From: Roseobacter sp.
GTDB lineage: Bacteria > Pseudomonadota > Alphaproteobacteria > Rhodobacterales > Rhodobacteraceae
NCBI GenBank assembly: GCA_024636425.1
Contig: JAGXHB010000214.1
Location: 1 to 12,433 of the forward strand
Reading direction: 5' to 3'
Length of the DNA stretch: 12,433 bases
The position numbers and the translations under genes are program-made. Position 1 is the stretch's first letter; each line of letters begins with the position of its first letter. The notes under the pieces are model-generated. The model made no database searches, was not told the origin of the DNA, and saw only the letters and a program-made list of their open reading frames with translations. Shown piece after piece: positions 1-7,380 of the stretch.

Positions 1-1042
1 CACTTTCCGGGCCGATGTTCAGCAATCCGCCCTTGTCCACCCAGGCGATGGAGCCGCCACCCGCGCCGATTGTGGTGATCTCGATCATCGGCGAACGGAC
101 AACCATGCCAAAGTCGATGGAGGTCTGGGGCGACAGCATCGATTGCCCCTTGGCAATCAGCGACACGTCGAAAGAGGTGCCGCCCATGTCGCCGGTGATG
201 ACATCCGGAAAGCCTGCGGCCTCGGCGATGTAGCCTGCTGCGATCACGCCGGCAGCAGGGCCGGAGAGGGCCGTGCGCACTGGCAGGCGCGCGGCTGTCT
301 CCACGTCCATGACGCCGCCGTTCGATTGGACGATCATGAACTCGCCGCCAAATCCGCCTTGTTTCAGGGCGGTCTCGAGGCGCGCGAGGTAGCCGGAGAC
401 TTCTGGTTGCAGATAGGCATTCAGCGCGGTGGTTGAAAAGCGTTCGAATTCGCGAATTTCGGGCAGGATCTCGGCAGATGCAGAAACATGAGCGTTTGGC
501 CAGATCTCGCGCACCGTCTGAACCGCGGCGCGTTCGTTTTCGGCGTTGGCATAGCTGTTGGCAAAAAGGATCGCGCAGGCGAGACAACCTTCTTCGATAA
601 GCTGGCGCGCCACGCGACGCACCGCATCAAGATCGACAGGCGTGCGGATCGTTCCATCCGCTAGCGTGCGCTCGGGAACTTCGAGACGCAGTTCGCGGTC
701 GACGATAGGCTTGAAGTCGCCGCGCAGCCCCCAGGTGCGGGGCCGGTCGCGCCGCCGCATTTCAAGCACGTCGCGCAAACCCTCGGTCGTGATTATACCG
801 ATCCGGGCCCCTTTGCGTTCAAGCAGCGCGTTCGTGCCTGCCGTGGTGCCATGGACTACGACCGAAACGGTGGACAGATCCGACACCCGCGCGTTGATGC
901 CGCTGAGAAAGCCGCCGGACTGGTCAGGGCGCGTGGTCGGCACCTTGGCGACCTCGGCAATGCCCGTGGCCTCGTCGAGCACGAAAATGTCGGTGAAGGT
1001 GCCGCCGACATCGACACCGATCATCCGGTTGCTGCTGCTCAT
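1..1042 (-). CDS. hyuA: Hydantoinase A / oxoprolinase-type ATPase subunit (HyuA), C-terminus beyond window
   Basis: The first 347 codons of a HyuA-family protein are open from an ATG at 1042 to the left edge; the family is usually about 680-700 residues, so about half is present. Seen: N-terminal ASKHA-type phosphate motif DVGGTFTD (residues 11-18), the HGTTAGTNALLERKGARIG block, SGPAAGV, a second phosphate motif GDMGGTSFD (284-292) and TIGAGGGSIAWVDKGG near the cut. By family, such proteins bind and hydrolyse ATP and work with HyuB to open hydantoin, oxoproline or lactam rings, or to carboxylate ketones. The start overlaps the hyuB stop by ATGA (1039-1042), so the two are translationally coupled and probably form one complex in the cytoplasm. 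The substrate is unknown; an acetone/acetophenone-carboxylase-like role or a caprolactamase-like role cannot be excluded. Confidence 0.93.
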   Translation of the reverse strand, partial: MSSSNRMIGVDVGGTFTDIFVLDEATGIAEVAKVPTTRPDQSGGFLSGINARVSDLSTVSVVVHGTTAGTNALLERKGARIGIITTEGLRDVLEMRRRDRPRTWGLRGDFKPIVDRELRLEVPERTLADGTIRTPVDLDAVRRVARQLIEEGCLACAILFANSYANAENERAAVQTVREIWPNAHVSASAEILPEIREFERFSTTALNAYLQPEVSGYLARLETALKQGGFGGEFMIVQSNGGVMDVETAARLPVRTALSGPAAGVIAAGYIAEAAGFPDVITGDMGGTSFDVSLIAKGQSMLSPQTSIDFGMVVRSPMIEITTIGAGGGSIAWVDKGGLLNIGPES

Positions 1043-2733
1043 TGGGTCACGTCCTTCCAGGCGGTGCCATAGGTCTGGGTTGCACGCTCGGCACTGAGCA
1101 GGCCACCGGCTACATCGCGCGCCACCGCGGCGGCGTCACGCTCTGCCGCCGGCCCATAGCCGCCGCCTCCCGGTGTGTCGAGCCGCACGGACTGGCCGCG
1201 TTTAAGTTTGATACCAACCATTTTCGACGCCATCGGTGGGTGGTGCCAGCCGTCGTCCTGTTCGTAGGAAAAGACGTTCTGTGCGGCCTCGCCGCCGCCC
1301 GCAGCCCCCTTGGGTGCAAACCGGCCCCGTTCCCCGAACAGAAACGCGGTTGCGGATTCCTCGAGCACTTCGATCTCGTAGGTAGCACCCATGCCGCCGC
1401 GATGGCGCCCGGCGCCGTCGCTGTCGGGGCGCAGCGCCCATTGCTTGAACATGATCGGGTATGCTGCTTCCAAAATCTCCATTGGCGGGATCGTGGCGGT
1501 CGAAATCGGCGCGTTGCCGTGGTTCAGGCCATCGCTCTCGATCGAGCCACCGTGCCCACCGCCGTAAAAGCTGAACATCACCCAAGGCTGCCCGTTCGCC
1601 CGCTTGCCGGAAATCGACAGTGCATTGATTGTACCATAGGCATTCGCCACCACCCGTTCCGGTGCCGCCTGCGAGGCTGCCGCAAAGATCACGTCGATCA
1701 TCCGCAGGATCGTTTCGGTATAACCGCCAACGGGGGCGGGAAAGGGCGCAGACAAAAGTGAGCCGTCAGGGATTTTCACCCGAATTGGCCGCATGACGCC
1801 TGCGTTTGCGGGCAGGCTGGGAAAGATGTGCTTGATCGCGACATATGCCGTGGCCACGGCTGTCGGCAGCGCAATGTTCACCGGACCGGCGCAGCGGTCG
1901 GCGGTGCCGGAGAAATCGAGCGTCATGGTATCGCCCTTGATCTCCAGCGCGACCTTGATCCGCAGGGGCAGGTCGGTGATGCCGTCGTTGTCGAGAAAGT
2001 CCTCCGCTTCCCATCGCCCGTCCGGCAGTTCGGTCAGTTCCGCCCGCATCAAGGTCTCGGCACGGTCCTGAAGCGCGTCAAGCGCCGCGCGAACGGTCTG
2101 TGCACCGTATTCCGCGAGCAGTTCGTCAAGCCGACGAACGCCAAGGTCGAGCGCGCCAAGCTGGCCATTCAGGTCGCCCTGCGCCGATTGCGGCAAACGG
2201 GTGTTGCGCATCAGGATATCGACGATATCGGTCTGCATCTTGCCGGCCTTGGCCAGCCTCACAGGCGGCAGCACAAAGGCCTCCTGAAAGGCATCGGTCG
2301 CGGCAGGATTATAGTTGCCCGGCACCGCACCGCCGACATCGTGCCAATGACCGACCGATGCGAGATAGCAAAACAGTTCTCCGTCATGGTAATAGGGCCG
2401 TACCACACGCATGTCGCTCAGGTGCGTTCCGCCCAGATGCGCGTCGTTGAAGATATAGATGTCACCGTCTTCCAGATCGCCGTTATCTGCCGCCTTGTCG
2501 ATCACCGCCTTTACCGCAAAGGACATAACCCCGACAAAGATCGGCAGGCCCGATTTGCCCTGCACCAGCGTATCGCCGGACGTGGCATGATAGAGCCCGT
2601 GAGAGGCGTCATGTGCTTCGGCGATGATCGGATTGAAGGCGGCACGAAACAGGGTCGCGTCCATCTCATCGGCGATCTGTTCCATCCGCCCTGCAAGAAC
2701 CGCAAGCGTGATCGGGTCGATTTCGTCTGTCAT
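1039..2733 (-). CDS. hyuB: Hydantoinase B / oxoprolinase-type subunit (HyuB)
   Basis: The 564-residue protein has the usual length of HyuB-family subunits. The N-terminus DPITLAVLAGRMEQIADEMD followed by LFRAAFNPIIAEAHDASHGLY is the family opening. Further typical blocks are the IFNDAHLGGTHLSDM segment, GHWHDVGG, the DFSGTADRCAGPVN block, PGGGGYGPAAERD near the C-terminus, and the glycine-rich FYGGGHGGSIESDG segment. HyuB partners the ATPase HyuA in ATP-dependent amidohydrolysis of cyclic ureas, imides or lactams, or in related carboxylases. It starts inside the stop of the tautomerase-SnoaL gene (ATGA, 2730-2733) and ends inside the hyuA start (ATGA, 1039-1042), so all three leftward genes should be co-translated. 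Family assignment is firm; the reaction is not, because the family is functionally broad. Confidence 0.93.
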   Translation of the reverse strand: MTDEIDPITLAVLAGRMEQIADEMDATLFRAAFNPIIAEAHDASHGLYHATSGDTLVQGKSGLPIFVGVMSFAVKAVIDKAADNGDLEDGDIYIFNDAHLGGTHLSDMRVVRPYYHDGELFCYLASVGHWHDVGGAVPGNYNPAATDAFQEAFVLPPVRLAKAGKMQTDIVDILMRNTRLPQSAQGDLNGQLGALDLGVRRLDELLAEYGAQTVRAALDALQDRAETLMRAELTELPDGRWEAEDFLDNDGITDLPLRIKVALEIKGDTMTLDFSGTADRCAGPVNIALPTAVATAYVAIKHIFPSLPANAGVMRPIRVKIPDGSLLSAPFPAPVGGYTETILRMIDVIFAAASQAAPERVVANAYGTINALSISGKRANGQPWVMFSFYGGGHGGSIESDGLNHGNAPISTATIPPMEILEAAYPIMFKQWALRPDSDGAGRHRGGMGATYEIEVLEESATAFLFGERGRFAPKGAAGGGEAAQNVFSYEQDDGWHHPPMASKMVGIKLKRGQSVRLDTPGGGGYGPAAERDAAAVARDVAGGLLSAERATQTYGTAWKDVTQ

Positions 2734-3296
2734 GGTGCTCCCCTTGTTTCTGCAATATCGTTCCAGACGTCTTGGCGGGTCAACTTGTCACCGACCACTT
2801 CGAACCGGTCGATGAAGCGTATCCCGTGAAATGCCGTGCCATCCGGCCATTCCCCGGCCAGCGTGCCACGGCAATAGACGACTGCGGCATCCTGCGGGCT
2901 TTGAAGCGCGTCAAAGCCCTCGTAGCTTTTGGTGACGAACCTGTAGCGTGGTGCGGCCCAGGCAATCAGATCTTCGAGCGACGTCATCGGCGCGGTGCCC
3001 GGAAAGGTCATGCTGAAACCCTCTGCCAGAACCCCAGCCGCTTTTGGCAGGTCCCGCGCCTCCATCGCCGCAAGATAGCCGCGCACCAGTTCAACCGGAT
3101 CGGGTTTGGCCGGAGCTGGCTGGCGGTGCGCATTGCCGCGCATGTAATGGCCCGACGGAAGTTCGTGCACCATGACGGTGATTGCCTCGGGCGGCGCCGG
3201 AACAACCAGCCGCGCGGCCTGCGTCAGAGCCGTGCAAAGCCGCGACTTTTCTGTGTCGCCGTACCCTTTGATCAAGTGGATCTCGACAATCGGCAT
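2730..3296 (-). CDS. Tautomerase (4-OT fold) fused to a SnoaL/NTF2-like domain
   Basis: The 188-residue protein has two parts. Residues 2-60 resemble 4-oxalocrotonate tautomerase, starting Met-Pro so that removal of Met exposes the catalytic N-terminal proline (PIVEIHLIKGYGD...), and ending with HELPSGHYMRGN. After a short APAKPDP linker, residues 68-186 look like a SnoaL/NTF2 cone-shaped barrel (VELVRGYLAAMEARDL... GIRFIDRFEVVGDKL). Ungapped alignment from memory to Pseudomonas 4-OT keeps Pro1 but places Tyr at Arg11, Thr at Arg39 and Tyr at Phe50, so the substrate is probably not 2-hydroxymuconate. It is the first gene of the leftward unit; a GGGGG at 3301-3305 precedes the ATG by four bases. 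Role inferred: isomerisation of an intermediate made or used by HyuAB. The second domain might bind the same ligand or be a second enzyme. Confidence 0.85.
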   Translation of the reverse strand: MPIVEIHLIKGYGDTEKSRLCTALTQAARLVVPAPPEAITVMVHELPSGHYMRGNAHRQPAPAKPDPVELVRGYLAAMEARDLPKAAGVLAEGFSMTFPGTAPMTSLEDLIAWAAPRYRFVTKSYEGFDALQSPQDAAVVYCRGTLAGEWPDGTAFHGIRFIDRFEVVGDKLTRQDVWNDIAETRGAP

Positions 3297-3311
3297 GGTG
3301 CCCCCGCAGCA

Positions 3312-3339
3312 TAATCTGTATTATTTGTAGTACAGATTA
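3312..3339. promoter_or_regulatory. Candidate GntR operator: perfect 9-bp inverted repeat
   Basis: TAATCTGTA (3312-3320) and TACAGATTA (3331-3339) are exact inverted repeats separated by 10 bp. Nested inside is a second symmetric site, TGTA-G-TACA (3326-3334). The repeat lies between the divergent tautomerase-hyuBA and gntR-leuCD-TRAP units, in an AT-rich stretch unlike the GC-rich genes around it. GntR/HutC regulators commonly bind palindromes with TGTA/TACA-like halves next to their own gene, so this is the likely site for the regulator at 3438. It sits only 16 bases upstream of the leftward start codon, where binding would block the leftward promoter or transcript. The link to the regulator is inferred. 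Confidence 0.65.
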
Positions 3340-3358
3340 ATTAACTGTCATAGGTCAA
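3329..3358 (-). promoter_or_regulatory. Possible promoter for the leftward tautomerase-hyuBA unit
   Basis: On the minus strand TTGACC (3358-3353) could be a -35 box and TGTACT (3334-3329) a -10 box, with an 18-base spacer. The -10 overlaps the right arm of the inverted repeat, which would fit repression by a GntR-type protein. The -10 match is only 4 of 6, so this is a weak call. No convincing rightward promoter is visible in the rest of the 3297-3437 gap, although one must exist for gntR. Confidence 0.3.
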
Positions 3359-3437
3359 ATATTTTATTAGAAAGAAGATAGATTTCTTGATTTTGGAAAT
3401 TCCGTCGTTAGGGTTGGACTGAATTCAGGGAGCCGCG

Positions 3438-4253
3438 ATGTCACGGAATCACGCATCACCATCGGCAGGAACGTTGCCCGAAGGCGGCAAGGCGCGGCGG
3501 GTCTACCTGCATTTGCAGCAGGAGATCACGCGCGGGCTGCATCCGGTCGGGGCGTCCTTGCCGGGCGAGCAGAAGCTGGCTGTGACGCTTGAGGTTTCGC
3601 GGGTCACCGTGCGCAGGGCGTTGGACGCGCTGGAGCGTGACGGGGTGATCGAGCGGCGCGCCGGGTCGGGAACGACGGTTTGCGAGCCGCGATCGCAGCC
3701 CGCGATGGCGGCCGATTTCAGCACCCTGATGCCGCAACTGGTCGAGATGGGGCAGAACACGACGGCAAGGTTGCTGTCGTTCAGCTATGGCGCTGCCCCC
3801 GGCAATGTCGCAGCTGCGATGGGCTTGCAGCCGCGAGAGCGCGTGCAGGTCGCGGTCCGGCTGCGTCTGGCCGAGGGAATACCCTTTTCCCATCTGACCA
3901 CATGGGTTCCCGAAGAAATCGCCCAAGGCTATACCGAGGCGGAATTGGCGACCACGCCGCTGTTTCGCTTGCTCGAGCGTTCGGGCGTAAAGGTGACTTC
4001 GGCGGATCAGAGTGTAAGTGCCACCCTTGCCCCGCCGGATGTGGCGGAGGTGTTGGGCATCAGCATCGGTGCGCCTCTGCTGTCGCTTGACCGGGTGGTC
4101 CGGGATGCCAAGGGCCGGGGTGTCGAATATCTGTCCGCGCTCTATCGCCCCGACATGTTCAAACTTGAGATGTCGCTGAGCCGCGTTGGTGCGGGTGAGG
4201 GGCGTCATTGGGAGCCGGTGATTCAGGCTCCGAAAAAGGACGCCGCTGAATGA
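3438..4253 (+). CDS. GntR/HutC-family transcriptional regulator (wHTH + UTRA)
   Basis: The 271-residue protein has an N-terminal winged helix-turn-helix at about residues 20-82: LHLQQEITRGLHPVGASLPGEQKLAVTLEVSRVTVRRALDALERDGVIERRAGSGTTV (quoted in part below 20-residue blocks as LPGEQKLAVTLEVSRVTVRR and ALDALERDGVIERRAGSGTT). A UTRA ligand-binding domain of the HutC subfamily follows (about 95-240), with SHLTTWVPEEIA, LFRLLERSGVKV and LSLDRVVRDAKGRGVEYLSA. An AGGGA at 3427-3431 supports the ATG at 3438. Its stop overlaps the start of the LeuC-like gene (ATGA, 4250-4253), so the regulator is the first cistron of the operon it probably controls and is likely autoregulated through the palindrome at 3312-3339. 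The effector is presumably a substrate or intermediate of the pathway. Family confidence is high; target and effector are inferred. Confidence 0.92.
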   Translation: MSRNHASPSAGTLPEGGKARRVYLHLQQEITRGLHPVGASLPGEQKLAVTLEVSRVTVRRALDALERDGVIERRAGSGTTVCEPRSQPAMAADFSTLMPQLVEMGQNTTARLLSFSYGAAPGNVAAAMGLQPRERVQVAVRLRLAEGIPFSHLTTWVPEEIAQGYTEAELATTPLFRLLERSGVKVTSADQSVSATLAPPDVAEVLGISIGAPLLSLDRVVRDAKGRGVEYLSALYRPDMFKLEMSLSRVGAGEGRHWEPVIQAPKKDAAE

Positions 4254-5647
4254 CCGTGCCGCGCACCCTTCTTGAAAAGTTGTGGTCGGCGCATGAAATC
4301 TTGCGGCGCGAGGATGGTACCTCGCTGCTTTGGGTGGATCGCCATCTTGTCCACGAGGGGTCGCACCATGCCTTTGCCAAGCTGAAGGAACGGGGACTGA
4401 AGGTCGAAGCACCCGAACTGACATTTGGGGTTGTCGATCACTACGCACCGACGCGGGCAGGGGCAGTTGCACCTGACATACGCCGAATGATCGAAACGCT
4501 GGGCGAAAACGCGAGGAAACATGGGCTGAAGCTGTTCGATCTGCGCGATCCGGGGCAGGGCATCGTGCATGTGATTGGTCCAGAGCAGGGGTTGACGCTG
4601 CCCGGTCTGCTGATCAATTGCGGCGACAGCCACACATCGACCCACGGCGCCTTTGGTGCGCTGGCGTTCGGGGTGGGTGCGACGGAAGTTGCACATATAC
4701 TGGCAACGCAGACCATCTGGCAGCAACGGCCCAAGGCAATGCGCATTACCATACAGGGTGCGCTGGGCGCGGGAGTCACCGCCAAGGATCTTGCATTGCA
4801 CTGGATCTCTGAGCTTGGCGCCGATGGTGCGCGCGGGCATGCGATCGAATACGCCGGTCCGGTTGTCGAGGCCCTGTCGATGGAGGGGCGACTGACCCTA
4901 TGCAATCTCAGCATCGAGGGCGGCGCCCGTCTGGGGCTCGTCGCGCCGGACCAGGTTACGGTCGACTACCTGAAAGACAGGGCATTTGCCCCAAAGGGCG
5001 CGGCTTGGGACGCGGCTGTTGCCGACTGGGAACAACTCTCCAGCGATGCTGACGCGTCGTTCGACCGCGAGGTGACGCTGGACAGCGCGGTCATCGCACC
5101 CACGGTCACCTGGGGTACGTCGCCGGAGGATGCGCTGCCGATCACCGCGCAAGTGCCTGACCCGGCGCAGATGTCCGGTGCCCGCCGCGAGACCGTTCGG
5201 GCGGCGCTCGACTATATGGCGCTGACACCCGGCACACCGCTCAACGAAGTCGCGGTCGATCAGGTTTTCATCGGGTCTTGCACGAACGGCCGGATCGAGG
5301 ATCTGCGTCTCGCGGCCAAGGTTCTTGCGGGTCGCAAGGCCAAGGTGCCCGGATTGGTCTCGCCGGGTTCCGCGCAGGTGAAGAAACAGGCGGAAGTCGA
5401 AGGGTTGGCGCAGATATTCACTTCAGCAGGGCTTGAGTGGGCAGATGCCGGCTGTTCGATGTGTGTTGGCATGAACGGCGACCGGGTCGCGGCTGGCAAG
5501 CGCTGTGCCTCGTCGACCAATCGCAATTTTCGCGGGCGACAGGGACGGGGTGCACGCACCCATCTGATGAGCCCCGCAATGGTGGCCGCAGCGGCGGTGA
5601 CAGGGCACCTCACGGACGTGCGCCCCCTGCTGGAGGGCCGGACATGA
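4250..5647 (+). CDS. leuC: LeuC-like hydro-lyase large subunit ([4Fe-4S], aconitase superfamily)
   Basis: The 465-residue protein is close in length to E. coli LeuC (466). The [4Fe-4S] ligands are present: C344 in IGSCTNGRIEDLR and C402/C405 in GCSMCVGMNGD. Other family blocks are WVDRHLVHEG, GIVHVIGPEQG, CGDSHTSTHGAFGALAFGVG, MEGRLTLCN, RCASSTNRNFRGRQG and RTHLMSPAMVAAAAVTGH. The enzyme dehydrates and rehydrates a hydroxy-diacid using the cluster as Lewis acid, with the LeuD-like subunit encoded next. The first bases overlap the gntR stop and the last overlap the next start (ATGA both times). Sitting between a catabolic regulator and a TRAP transporter, rather than with leuA or leuB, it may act on maleate, citraconate, dimethylmalate or citramalate instead of isopropylmalate. 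The sequence itself is very LeuC-like, so a true leucine enzyme cannot be excluded. Substitutions such as DHYAPT where LeuC usually has DHNVPT hint at a different substrate. Confidence 0.9.
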   Translation: MTVPRTLLEKLWSAHEILRREDGTSLLWVDRHLVHEGSHHAFAKLKERGLKVEAPELTFGVVDHYAPTRAGAVAPDIRRMIETLGENARKHGLKLFDLRDPGQGIVHVIGPEQGLTLPGLLINCGDSHTSTHGAFGALAFGVGATEVAHILATQTIWQQRPKAMRITIQGALGAGVTAKDLALHWISELGADGARGHAIEYAGPVVEALSMEGRLTLCNLSIEGGARLGLVAPDQVTVDYLKDRAFAPKGAAWDAAVADWEQLSSDADASFDREVTLDSAVIAPTVTWGTSPEDALPITAQVPDPAQMSGARRETVRAALDYMALTPGTPLNEVAVDQVFIGSCTNGRIEDLRLAAKVLAGRKAKVPGLVSPGSAQVKKQAEVEGLAQIFTSAGLEWADAGCSMCVGMNGDRVAAGKRCASSTNRNFRGRQGRGARTHLMSPAMVAAAAVTGHLTDVRPLLEGRT

Positions 5648-6252
5648 AGGGCTGGACCACACTGCAAGGTCGGGCCGTCGCATTGGCACAGAGCAATGTG
5701 GACACTGACCAGTTGATCCCCGCCCGCTTCATGTCGGCACCACGAAGCGAGGGCTATGGCAAGTTCTTGCTGCATGACGCGCGACAGGACGATCCTGACC
5801 ACATTCTGAACCGCTTCCAGACAGCCGATGTGCTGGTAACGCGGCGCAACTTTGGCAGCGGATCAAGCCGCGAGGCAGCAGTCTATGCGCTGGTCGATTT
5901 CGGTATCCGTGCGGTCTTTGCGCCAAGCTACGGCGACATCTTCGCAAGCAATGCGGTGAACAACGGCCTGCTGCCAGCGCGGATCAGCGAAGACGAGATC
6001 GAAGCCTTGATCGCCAAAATCGACGACGAGGACGTTTCTGCACAGATCGATCTTTCCTCTGGAAAAGCAGTGATCGCAGGAATTGAGCTGTCGCTCGAAC
6101 TTGATCCCGTCTGGCGACAGAAACTGGTGAACGGATGGGATGACATAGACCTGACCACCCAACACCGGGACGAGATCAACGCATATCGGGCAGCCCGCGC
6201 CAAGACGCACCCGTGGGTCGTTCCGACATCCAAGGACGGTGCCGCGCCTTGA
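5644..6252 (+). CDS. leuD: LeuD-like hydro-lyase small subunit
   Basis: The 202-residue protein matches the usual LeuD length (about 200). It begins MKGWTTLQGRAVALAQSNVD at the ATG at 5644, which overlaps the LeuC stop by ATGA. The same frame is open upstream to 5437, but that part lies over the LeuC cluster-binding region and is not coding. Swivel-domain motifs are NVDTDQLIPARFM, NFGSGSSREAAVYALVDFGI, APSYGDIFASNAVNNGLLPA and the C-terminal GWDDIDLTTQHRDEI. LeuD usually has NFGCGSSREHA; Ser replaces Cys and Ala replaces His here. The small subunit completes the active site of the LeuCD-type heterodimer and helps set substrate specificity, so these changes fit a catabolic paralogue. The 57-bp gap to dctP holds a small hairpin, with no obvious new promoter. 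Confidence 0.9.
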   Translation: MKGWTTLQGRAVALAQSNVDTDQLIPARFMSAPRSEGYGKFLLHDARQDDPDHILNRFQTADVLVTRRNFGSGSSREAAVYALVDFGIRAVFAPSYGDIFASNAVNNGLLPARISEDEIEALIAKIDDEDVSAQIDLSSGKAVIAGIELSLELDPVWRQKLVNGWDDIDLTTQHRDEINAYRAARAKTHPWVVPTSKDGAAP

Positions 6253-6274
6253 ACAAAATCGCGCACTCAATAAT

Positions 6275-6289
6275 GGGGCCAGGAGCCCC
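6275..6289 (+). other. Small hairpin in the leuD-dctP gap
   Basis: GGGGC (6275-6279) and GCCCC (6285-6289) form a 5-bp stem with a CAGGA loop, just upstream of the strong ribosome binding site AGGGAGA (6296-6302) of dctP. There is no T-tract, so it is not an intrinsic terminator. It might protect the 5' end of a processed dctP message, which would help make the binding protein in excess. Confidence 0.35.
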
Positions 6290-6309
6290 GCAATCAGGGA
6301 GAAAGACAA

Positions 6310-7320
6310 ATGAAACATACGATATTCGGCAGCATTCTCGCCACCACGGCGCTGACAGGTGCTGCTTTCGCTCAGGACGCGCTGACTGCGGTTCATGCCT
6401 TTCCTGAATCGCTGATCTACACCAAGTCGTTCCTCGAATTCGTAGACAAGGTGAACGAGGCCGGAGAGGGCGTCGTGCAGATCGAAGTGCGCGGCGGCCC
6501 GGAAGCCGTCGGCATGTTCCAGCAGCCGGACGCCGTGCGCAGCGGTGTGGTTGATATGGTGTACACGCCCGGCAGCTTCTACGCCGGGGCGCTTCCCGAA
6601 AAGGATGCGTTGGTCACTTCGAACCTGACAGGGCCCGAGGCGCGTGCCAACGGAGGGATCGAGCTGATCGACCAGATCCATCAGGAAAAGATGGGGGTTA
6701 AATACCTCGGCTGGTTCGACAGCGGTGTCTGCTACAACCTGTGGACCCGCGACGAGCCGAAGCTTGACGAAAACGGCAATCTTGACGTGTCCGGCCTGAA
6801 GCTGCGGGGCAACGCGGTCTACAACGCCTTTTTCACGGAATACCTTGGCGCTCAGGTGATCGACCTGCCAACCACGGAAGTCTATTCTGCGCTGGAACGC
6901 GGCGTGGTGGATGCGACTGGCTGGACCCAGATCGGCCTGATCGACCTCAAGTGGAACGAGTTCCTCAACTACCGGATCGAGCCCTGCTTTTTCTCGACCG
7001 ACCTTGGTGTAATCGTCAATCTCGAGAAGTGGAACGGGTTGTCCGAAGAGGCGCGGACCATCCTGCAGGATGTCGCCATTGCGCATGAAAAGGACAGTGC
7101 CGATAGGCTGGGTGCCCTGCGCGATGCAGATTTCGCCAAGCTCGAAGAAGATGGCATGACGGTCGTCACTCTCGAAGGCGAAGCTGCAGCGAACTATATC
7201 GAAGCCGCGACGCAGAACACCTGGGACCGGATGAAAGGGCTGATGGCCGACAGTCCACAGGGAGACGGCAACTACGACAAGCTGATCGAGCTGTTCTACG
7301 ACGAGTCGAAAGCCCCCTGA
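6310..7320 (+). CDS. dctP: TRAP transporter substrate-binding protein (DctP family)
   Basis: The 336-residue periplasmic receptor starts with a signal peptide (KH, hydrophobic ILATTALTGAAFA, probable cleavage after AFA at residue 21). The DctP signature lies at about residues 163-203, including LKLRGNAVYNAFFTEYLGAQ and PTTEVYSALERGVVDATGW; R166 occupies the position of the arginine that usually salt-bridges the substrate carboxylate. Further family blocks are GVVDMVYTPGSFYAGALPE and LGVIVNLEKWNGLSEEAR. It therefore most likely binds a carboxylate. AGGGAGA at 6296-6302 is a good ribosome binding site, seven bases from the ATG. The gene is followed by a strong hairpin with a T-tract before dctQ, as often seen where the receptor is needed in excess over the membrane subunits. 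Ligand identity cannot be read from the sequence. Confidence 0.93.
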   Translation: MKHTIFGSILATTALTGAAFAQDALTAVHAFPESLIYTKSFLEFVDKVNEAGEGVVQIEVRGGPEAVGMFQQPDAVRSGVVDMVYTPGSFYAGALPEKDALVTSNLTGPEARANGGIELIDQIHQEKMGVKYLGWFDSGVCYNLWTRDEPKLDENGNLDVSGLKLRGNAVYNAFFTEYLGAQVIDLPTTEVYSALERGVVDATGWTQIGLIDLKWNEFLNYRIEPCFFSTDLGVIVNLEKWNGLSEEARTILQDVAIAHEKDSADRLGALRDADFAKLEEDGMTVVTLEGEAAANYIEAATQNTWDRMKGLMADSPQGDGNYDKLIELFYDESKAP

Positions 7321-7327
7321 CCCCTTC

Positions 7328-7357
7328 GCGGCGCGCCGTTCCAAGGCGCGCCGTTTT
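7328..7357 (+). terminator. Partial terminator between dctP and dctQ
   Basis: CGGCGCGCC (7329-7337) and GGCGCGCCG (7345-7353) form a perfect 9-bp GC-rich stem with loop GTTCCAA, followed directly by TTTT and a pyrimidine-rich TTTTCCTCTTT stretch. This has the form of a Rho-independent terminator inside the operon. It would let most transcripts end after dctP while some read through into dctQM, and it would protect the dctP mRNA 3' end. Confidence 0.75.
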
Positions 7358-7380
7358 CCTCTTTCAGAAAGGCCGCCCCG

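Noticed and set aside
1828..2829. 333-codon plus-strand open frame
   Set aside because: Antisense to hyuB and the tautomerase fusion, with low-complexity Arg/Gln/His-rich composition and no ribosome binding site.
3456..4472. 338-codon minus-strand open frame
   Set aside because: Antisense to the GntR gene and the start of the LeuC-like gene; composition is Arg/Gln-rich with no family features.
5437..5643. Upstream extension of the LeuD frame
   Set aside because: It overlaps the LeuC cluster-binding region in another frame. The ATG at 5644, with an ATGA overlap, gives the normal LeuD N-terminus and length.
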